From NCBI GenBank assembly GCA_028279205.1, contig JANQSR010000120.1, forward strand, positions 1-9,560: a stretch of 9,560 nt of DNA. The letters are read 5' to 3'. The translations under genes and the position numbers were made by a program. Shown here piece by piece: positions 5,580 through 9,560 of this stretch. Under the pieces are notes generated by a model. The model was not told where the DNA came from and ran no database searches. It worked only from the letters and a program-made list of their open reading frames with translations. Source of the DNA: Simkania sp. (GTDB lineage Bacteria; Chlamydiota; Chlamydiia; Chlamydiales; Simkaniaceae). Each line of letters opens with the position of its first letter. Position 1 is the stretch's first letter.

Positions 5580-6785
5580 CTAAATATCTTTTGTGTCTGA
5601 AAGCGCATCTATTCCTGGGAGATGCCCAAAGGCAAGGTATTCTAAGGAAGCTCCCCCTCCGGAAGAGAGGTGGCTAAATTTTTCTTGAATCTGGTTTGCC
5701 TTGATCGCTGCAACAGAGTCCCCTCCACCCACAATTGAGAGAGAATCGGTCTTGCCCAAAAGCTTTGCCAAAGAGTTGGTTCCAGCTCTAAATGGGTCAA
5801 GTTCATAAACTCCCATTGGACCATTCCAAAAAATAAGAGCCCCCTTTTTTAGGTGTGGTTCCCACCTTTTGACTGTGCTCGGGCCGATATCCATCCCTTG
5901 CCAATTTTTGGGGATTCCTTGATCCGCTTCGACAACTTTTTGTATGTCAAGCGGCTTTTCCCCTTGCGCAATGACCCAATCATTGGGTAGATGAACAGGA
6001 ATATCTTTTAAGCTGCAGATCTCTAAAATGGCCTCAGCACTGGGCAGATGGGAGGGTTGGCAAAGGGAGTCTCCAATCTCAATTCCCCGACATTTAGCAA
6101 AAGCAAACGCCATGCCCCCCCCGATAAATAGGGCATCGATTTTGCTTAAGAGCGCTTTTATCGGATCAATCTTGGTGCTGATCTTTGCGCCACCCATGAT
6201 GGCGTAGAAAGGGCGTTTGTTATCTTGAAGGAGGTGAGAAAAAGAGGCACTCTCTTTTTCCATTAAAAAGCCCATTCCACTCTGGCTCGGAAACTCTCGG
6301 GCTAAAAGGGTGGTTGAGGTGTGCTCCCGATGAGCTGTTGCAAATGCCTCATTAACGTAGACAGAGCCTAAAGCGGCAAGCTTTTTGACAAGGGTCGGAT
6401 CTTGGTCTGGGCGCTCTTCTCCGGCGTGGAATCTGATATTTTCCAAGAGGCAGGCTTGCCCATCTTTTAAGTTTTCTACTCTCTTTTTTACTTGCGTTTC
6501 CAAATCACCTAAGACCAGCTGAACCTCCTGATTGAGCAGAGTCGAGAGGTGGTCAGCAATAGGCTTTAGGCTTAGCTCTTTTTTTTCTTTTCCCTTGGGG
6601 CGTCCCAGATGGCTGATTAAGATGAGTCTTCCTCCCTGATCGAGCACATATTTGATCGAGGGTAGGCAGAGACGGATCCGAGAGTCATCGATCACCTCTC
6701 CACTCTTCTTCATGGGCACATTAAAATCGACCCGCATCAAAACGTTTTTTTGCCCAAATGTCAGCTCTTTGAGTCTCCGTTTCAT
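5580..6785 (-). CDS. pgk: Phosphoglycerate kinase
   Basis: A full-length (401 residues) cytoplasmic glycolytic enzyme that transfers phosphate from 1,3-bisphosphoglycerate to ADP, giving 3-phosphoglycerate and ATP. The N-terminal substrate domain shows RVDFNVP (residues 18-24), SHLGRPKG (about 59-66), LLENIRFH, and VNEAFATAHREH, where the commoner form is VNDAFGTAHR. The nucleotide domain shows GGAKISTK, FIGGGMAFAFAK, FWNGPMGVYE, VGGGDSVAAI and the closing SSGGGASLEYL. Domain order and length are normal, with no missing catalytic residues seen. It is the last gene of the operon: its ATG overlaps the exonuclease stop as ATGA (6782-6785), implying translational coupling, since no Shine-Dalgarno sequence precedes it. 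No terminator is apparent between it and the transporter promoter. A run of eight G (6115-6122, minus strand) lies in the IGGGM codons. Confidence 0.98.
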   Translation of the reverse strand: MKRRLKELTFGQKNVLMRVDFNVPMKKSGEVIDDSRIRLCLPSIKYVLDQGGRLILISHLGRPKGKEKKELSLKPIADHLSTLLNQEVQLVLGDLETQVKKRVENLKDGQACLLENIRFHAGEERPDQDPTLVKKLAALGSVYVNEAFATAHREHTSTTLLAREFPSQSGMGFLMEKESASFSHLLQDNKRPFYAIMGGAKISTKIDPIKALLSKIDALFIGGGMAFAFAKCRGIEIGDSLCQPSHLPSAEAILEICSLKDIPVHLPNDWVIAQGEKPLDIQKVVEADQGIPKNWQGMDIGPSTVKRWEPHLKKGALIFWNGPMGVYELDPFRAGTNSLAKLLGKTDSLSIVGGGDSVAAIKANQIQEKFSHLSSGGGASLEYLAFGHLPGIDALSDTKDI

Positions 6786-7531
6786 AATTTTGAAAAGGGG
6801 TTGGTAGCATGGGAAAAGGAGTTGCCCTCTCTTCTTTTTTTTAGCTCATTTTTCAAAGAGAAGAGAAGGTCAAGATCAAAATTTTGCTTGACACCCCATT
6901 GGAGATATTCGACGGGGATCTCTTTAAAGGAGCGCCCTTTGTGTTTGCCGAGGGGCATGTATTTTAGCTGGATGGGCGATTTAAGCCGTTTGACAACCTC
7001 TTCGGTCTTTTTGAAGGGGTGGCAAAGCCGTTTGAACACTTCGATATTTACATGCACATCGTTCATTGCGCGGTGAGCTCCATAAGAGGGGATGTTAAAA
7101 TGGGAGCGTAACATCTCAAGCGAATTAGAGGGGCTCTCTCCATAGAGGCGCGCCAAACGGAGTGTATCGATGTAATCGAGTTTTGAAAGCTTAGAAGGGA
7201 TCGAGTGTTTCCGCGCAGCACTTTCGACGAGGGCAATATCAAAGGGGATCCCATGCCCGACGAGCACGCAATTTGAAAAAAAGGAGAGGTAACCTGGCAA
7301 AACAGTTTTGATGTTTGGTTTATCCTTGACCATTTCGTCTGTGATGTGATGGATTTGGGTGGTATAAGGGGGGATCAAACAGTTTGGCTTGATCAGATCC
7401 TCCTTAGAGGTGATGATCCCACCAAAAGTAAAGCAAACCGCGGCAATCTCGATAATTTCATCTTTTTTAGGGTCGAGGCCAGTCGATTCACAATCAAAAC
7501 AGATAAACCTATCTTCTTGAATTAGTCCCAT
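6782..7531 (-). CDS. dnaQ: DnaQ-like DEDDh 3'-5' exonuclease with C-terminal DUF3820-like segment
   Basis: A 249-residue exonuclease-fold protein, related to the DNA polymerase III epsilon subunit, removing nucleotides from 3' ends of DNA or RNA. The DEDDh residues are all visible: D13 and E15 in CFDCESTGL, D98 in GHGIPFDIAL, H153 and D158 in HRAMNDVHVN. After the exonuclease domain (about residues 8-172) comes MPLGKHKGRSFKEIPVEYLQ (193-212), resembling the small DUF3820 module found fused to some exonucleases and helicases, then a lysine-rich tail. There is no polymerase or helicase domain, so a role in proofreading, repair or RNA processing cannot be separated here. It overlaps engB by 10 nt upstream and pgk by 4 nt downstream. 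Chlamydia trachomatis has a DnaQ-type gene near tsaE and the DUF2709 gene, in line with this setting. Confidence 0.9.
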   Translation of the reverse strand: MGLIQEDRFICFDCESTGLDPKKDEIIEIAAVCFTFGGIITSKEDLIKPNCLIPPYTTQIHHITDEMVKDKPNIKTVLPGYLSFFSNCVLVGHGIPFDIALVESAARKHSIPSKLSKLDYIDTLRLARLYGESPSNSLEMLRSHFNIPSYGAHRAMNDVHVNIEVFKRLCHPFKKTEEVVKRLKSPIQLKYMPLGKHKGRSFKEIPVEYLQWGVKQNFDLDLLFSLKNELKKRREGNSFSHATNPFSKL

Positions 7532-8169
7532 AGTTTTTCATTGATCATTTCGATGAGCATCTCTTTGCATTTTCTTTTTTTTATAGAGTAGTGAATCACT
7601 GAGAGTCGCTCCATGCTCTTCTCCGCCCCTAGCTCACTTAAAATAGCAGAGCTATTCTTTTCAATCTCCCGCTCTTTGAGTTTATCCGTTTTTGTCAAAA
7701 CCAGAAGGGGGCTTATTCCGTTTGAAAGAGCCCACTCAAAGAAGGTCAAATCCTCTTTGCTCGGAAGGTGTCTGCTATCCAAAAGGAAGAGGATCAGGGG
7801 GGGGGATGTGCGCCGCTCTTGCAAGTACTCTTCTAACCTTAAGCTCCAATGGTGTTTGGTAGACTTTTTCACTTTTGCATACCCATAACCTGGTAAATCG
7901 ACCAAGAGCAGTGCTTTGTCGACCAAAAAGTAGTTGATCCGCTGCGTCCTTCCAGGAGTTGAGGAGACTTTGGCAAGAGAGCGGCGTCCCATCAGGTGGT
8001 TGAGAAGGGAGGACTTTCCCACATTAGAGCGTCCTACAAAGGCAATCTCGGGCAGATTTTTTCTCGGCAAGTGGGGCGGCAGCTCAGCCCTCTTTTCAAG
8101 CGTTGAAATCAGAAAATGGGCCTCTTTAAAAGGGATTTTTCTCACTCTAAAACCAACTCTCGCTTGCAT
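7522..8169 (-). CDS. engB: Ribosome biogenesis GTPase EngB (YsxC/YihA)
   Basis: A GTPase needed for assembly of the large ribosomal subunit. In the 215-residue reading, G1 is GRSNVGKS (46-53), the switch region is SSTPGRTQ (69-76), G3 is DLPG (91-94), followed by the family's GYGYAKV, and G4 is TKTD (158-161). Length fits the family. The ATG at 8167-8169 gives a 28-nt overlap with tsaE. A GTG at codon 9 (8143-8145) forms GTGA with the tsaE stop, has GAGAG about 9 nt upstream, and matches the short N-terminus before the F-L-I-S segment in other EngB proteins, so the true protein may be 207 residues. A run of nine C residues (7797-7805 on the minus strand) encodes part of TSPPL and is a possible slippage site. 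It overlaps the exonuclease gene downstream. Confidence 0.95.
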   Translation of the reverse strand: MQARVGFRVRKIPFKEAHFLISTLEKRAELPPHLPRKNLPEIAFVGRSNVGKSSLLNHLMGRRSLAKVSSTPGRTQRINYFLVDKALLLVDLPGYGYAKVKKSTKHHWSLRLEEYLQERRTSPPLILFLLDSRHLPSKEDLTFFEWALSNGISPLLVLTKTDKLKEREIEKNSSAILSELGAEKSMERLSVIHYSIKKRKCKEMLIEMINEKLWD

Positions 8170-8579
8170 TCTTCGAGGTGCTTGATGTGCACTTTAAGAG
8201 CATGGGGGGGCAAGATCGGTGCAATCCTTTCGGCCCACTCAATACAGCAGATCCCCCCTAAATCGAAATACTCATCAAAACCGCGATTTAAAAAATCTTT
8301 TACACCTTTTAAACGGTAGAGGTCGAAGTGGTAGATGGGAACGGTTCCTTCATAGATGTTCAAGTAGGTAAAAGTGGGGCTGACCACCTCATCGGGATCG
8401 AAACCCGAAAGGTGAAGAGCAACCGATTTTACCAGAGTCGTCTTGCCCGTTCCGAGCTCTCCAAACAGACAAAGAGACCCATTCGGTGAGAGCCTAGTCG
8501 CAATCTCCTCGCCAAACGATTCTGTCTCTTGCCTGCAAGAACTAACTCTACTTATCTTCTTCGATCCACCGTTTGACAT
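8142..8579 (-). CDS. tsaE: tRNA t6A biosynthesis ATPase TsaE
   Basis: A small P-loop ATPase, part of the TsaB-TsaD-TsaE machinery that makes N6-threonylcarbamoyladenosine at position 37 of ANN-decoding tRNAs. At 145 residues it has the family's usual length. Visible motifs are Walker A GELGTGKT (40-47), the switch-like SPTFTYLNIYEG (67-78), HFDLYRL (84-90) and CIEWAERI (112-119), where the E-W is characteristic. The ATG at 8577-8579 lies inside the 3' end of the DUF2709 gene (32-nt overlap); this start leaves a short unconserved N-terminal tail, and no other usual start codon lies between it and the conserved region. It is followed by engB with an overlap that depends on the engB start. The DUF2709-tsaE order matches the known chlamydial arrangement. 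Confidence 0.95.
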   Translation of the reverse strand: MSNGGSKKISRVSSCRQETESFGEEIATRLSPNGSLCLFGELGTGKTTLVKSVALHLSGFDPDEVVSPTFTYLNIYEGTVPIYHFDLYRLKGVKDFLNRGFDEYFDLGGICCIEWAERIAPILPPHALKVHIKHLEECKRELVLE

Positions 8580-9273
8580 GTGCTGAAAACTCCTCGTGAC
8601 TGCTCATCGCTTCGACAAACGCATTGATCTTAGGTTCGTCTAGCTGCTTTTCAATAAACTCGAGAAAATGGGTTTCAATTTGAAAACGGTTTTGACGGGG
8701 AACTTCGGAAAAAGCGATCCCTTTGAGTTGATTTTTTTCAAAATCTTTGAGTACAGCCTCCTTATTGCTGAACAGCTTGCCTGTTATACCCGAAGAGAAC
8801 ATGGTTTTGGTGATCGATTTTTTTCGTTTCTGGATATAATTCTTGATCACTTCGAAATCTTCGGAGACAAAGAACCGTTTGACACGCACGCCCCCTAGGC
8901 GCTCTTTGTTTTCTGGGCATTTGGCGACCCAATCATAGATGGCATCTTGAGGATCGGGATGGGTATTATTTCCAAAAACCTTTCCTGTGAAAGGGCAAAT
9001 ATAAATTTTAGTTGTCTTCTCATTGACCGCAGGGGTGACTGGCTGGATCTTGACTTTGGTCTCACGCCATAGCTTTCCTTCCTCCTCGGTTTTTTTTAAA
9101 ATCTCTTGTTTGCTTTGATAGATCGTTTTTTCACGAATGAATAGGAAGGGATGGATAGAGTGTTTCTTCTCTAAGAAGAAAAAATAGGTCATCAAAAGAT
9201 CAGGTTTCTTATGTTTCTTTACAAAACTGACTAAAGAATCTTTTAATGCTTTTGTAATGACGAAGTCTGCCAT
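8548..9273 (-). CDS. DUF2709 family chlamydial protein of unknown function
   Basis: A 241-residue soluble protein resembling the DUF2709 family, which I know from Chlamydiae (CT538 type) and which has no established function. It begins with a hydrophobic, helical region (VITKALKDSLVSFVKKHKKP and TYFFFLEKK), followed by YICPFTGKVFGNNTHPDP, where C-P-F-T-G and H-P could form a metal or structural turn, then a lysine-rich region (YIQKRKKS) and a helical, acidic C-terminus. I see no signal peptide or membrane segment clear enough to call. The ATG at 9271-9273 is chosen over the GTG five codons upstream (9286-9288) because AGGA lies 7 nt before it. It is the first gene of the tightly overlapping operon with tsaE, engB, dnaQ and pgk, with a candidate promoter at about 9363. 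In Chlamydia the neighbour is trxA; here it is an IS remnant. Confidence 0.85.
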   Translation of the reverse strand: MADFVITKALKDSLVSFVKKHKKPDLLMTYFFFLEKKHSIHPFLFIREKTIYQSKQEILKKTEEEGKLWRETKVKIQPVTPAVNEKTTKIYICPFTGKVFGNNTHPDPQDAIYDWVAKCPENKERLGGVRVKRFFVSEDFEVIKNYIQKRKKSITKTMFSSGITGKLFSNKEAVLKDFEKNQLKGIAFSEVPRQNRFQIETHFLEFIEKQLDEPKINAFVEAMSSHEEFSAHVKRWIEEDK

Positions 9274-9340
9274 TTCTAGATCCTGCACGTTTCAAAGGGG
9301 TGAGTGTAGCCGATGCATTGATTATCACGCAAGGCAAACG

Positions 9341-9357
9341 GAGCCCTCGCAGGGCTC
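9341..9357. other. Perfect hairpin at the predicted 5' end of the operon mRNA
   Basis: GAGCCCT and AGGGCTC, a 7-bp perfect GC-rich stem, close a 3-nt loop. It begins about 6 nt after the candidate -10 hexamer on the minus strand, so the transcript would start with or just before the stem. It has no adjacent U-run in either direction, which argues against a terminator. A 5'-terminal stem can protect mRNA from degradation (general knowledge); that role here is inference. Confidence 0.4.
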
Positions 9358-9362
9358 AGGAC

Positions 9363-9368
9363 ATTATA
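9363..9368 (-). promoter_or_regulatory. Candidate -10 element of the DUF2709-tsaE-engB-dnaQ-pgk operon
   Basis: A perfect TATAAT on the minus strand, preceded by a spacer rich in A and T (TTAAAAAAATGTT) and a poor -35 region. AT-rich spacers are reported to aid chlamydial sigma66 promoters with weak -35 boxes. The predicted leader to the ATG at 9273 is about 80 nt. It is the only good promoter signal I see ahead of the operon. Confidence 0.4.
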
Positions 9369-9403
9369 AACATTTTTTTAAGCAATCGTTCCTGAAGGCC
9401 TAA

Positions 9404-9560
9404 TTTTGGTACGTCCTTAAAAACTCATGGCATTACTGTACTTCGTACGTCCTCAAAAACTCAGGGAAATCGTTTCGTGACAGTCTGATGACATTGAAGC
9501 AAACTTGTTACCGACTGGGTGAGAACTTTTGGAAGTATTTGCAAGCCTGGTTTCGAAAAA
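9404..9560 (+). pseudogene. Probable C-terminal remnant of an IS transposase (runs off the window)
   Basis: An open frame with no start of its own, entered after a TAA at 9401-9403 and still open at the window edge. It reads YVLKNSGKSFRDSLMTLKQT followed by CYRLGENFWKYLQAWFRK. The pattern L-K-Q-T-C-x-x-x-G-x-N-F-W-x-Y-L is typical of the C-terminal end of insertion-sequence transposases, with an IS66-like flavour; this is recognition by pattern, not a search. Upstream, a 12-codon direct repeat and the stop codon show decay. It is on the opposite strand to all other genes and may mark the edge of a mobile element beside the operon. If the sequence continued, a gene in good order beyond the window could change the call to partial CDS. 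Confidence 0.45.
9409..9466. repeat. 22-bp direct repeat with 36-bp period inside the transposase remnant
   Basis: GTACGTCCTYAAAAACTCAKGG occurs at 9409-9430 and 9445-9466 with two differences. The 36-bp period keeps the reading frame, so YVLKNS is repeated 12 codons apart. Only two copies exist, which does not suggest CRISPR. Confidence 0.7.

Noticed and set aside
8116..8319. + strand open frames around tsaE/engB and DUF2709 (also 7613-7888, 7934-8185, 8668-8898)
   Set aside because: All are shadows of the overlapping, motif-supported genes on the minus strand.
9341..9357. Hairpin as a Rho-independent terminator
   Set aside because: No T-run follows directly on either strand, and it lies between a promoter element and the first gene of the operon.
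9409..9466. Direct repeats as a CRISPR array
   Set aside because: Only two copies, a 14-nt gap between them, and the period keeps a transposase-like reading frame.

Overview
The window looks like part of the chromosome of a member of the Chlamydiae, most likely an 'environmental' (non-Chlamydiaceae) lineage. Three signs point there: two ATP/ADP-translocase-type nucleotide transporters (Npt/Tlc, the energy-parasitism carriers of Chlamydiae and Rickettsiales); a DUF2709 protein, which I know only from chlamydiae; and a DUF2709-tsaE-dnaQ-type neighbourhood recalling the Chlamydia trachomatis CT536-CT538 cluster. Genus cannot be fixed from the sequence alone. All confident genes lie on the minus strand, so they read right to left.

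Layout, right to left. At the right edge (9404-9560, + strand) is an open stretch that reads like the C-terminal end of a decayed insertion-sequence transposase. Next comes a candidate promoter with a hairpin near its predicted start site, followed by a very compact operon, DUF2709 - tsaE - engB - dnaQ-like exonuclease - pgk, in which each gene overlaps the next. Immediately downstream of pgk is a tandem duplication of about 1.8 kb carrying two nucleotide transporter genes (3801-5375 and 1177-2751). Each copy keeps the same promoter, long leader and a short leader ORF. Between the two copies sits an accessory insert: a palindromic, IS200/IS605-like hairpin, a second inverted repeat, a promoter with an operator-like palindrome, a truncated HigB/Gp49-type toxin fused in frame to an intact HigA antitoxin, and about 120 bases in which I see nothing. 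On the left are a DedA-family membrane protein and a CDP-alcohol phosphatidyltransferase (PgsA-like) cut by the window edge, probably a two-gene membrane-lipid unit.

How the genes fit together. The operon mixes informational and metabolic housekeeping: tRNA t6A modification (TsaE), ribosome assembly (EngB), 3'-5' exonuclease, glycolytic ATP production (Pgk). The transporters import host nucleotides or exchange host ATP for ADP, so pgk and the transporters together cover internal and parasitic ATP supply. The HigA locus and the IS-like remnants mark two accessory insertion points. The most unusual features are the duplicated transporters with conserved leader ORFs and possible gene-conversion patches, and the deletion-fused toxin-antitoxin remnant that still has a plausible operator-promoter.
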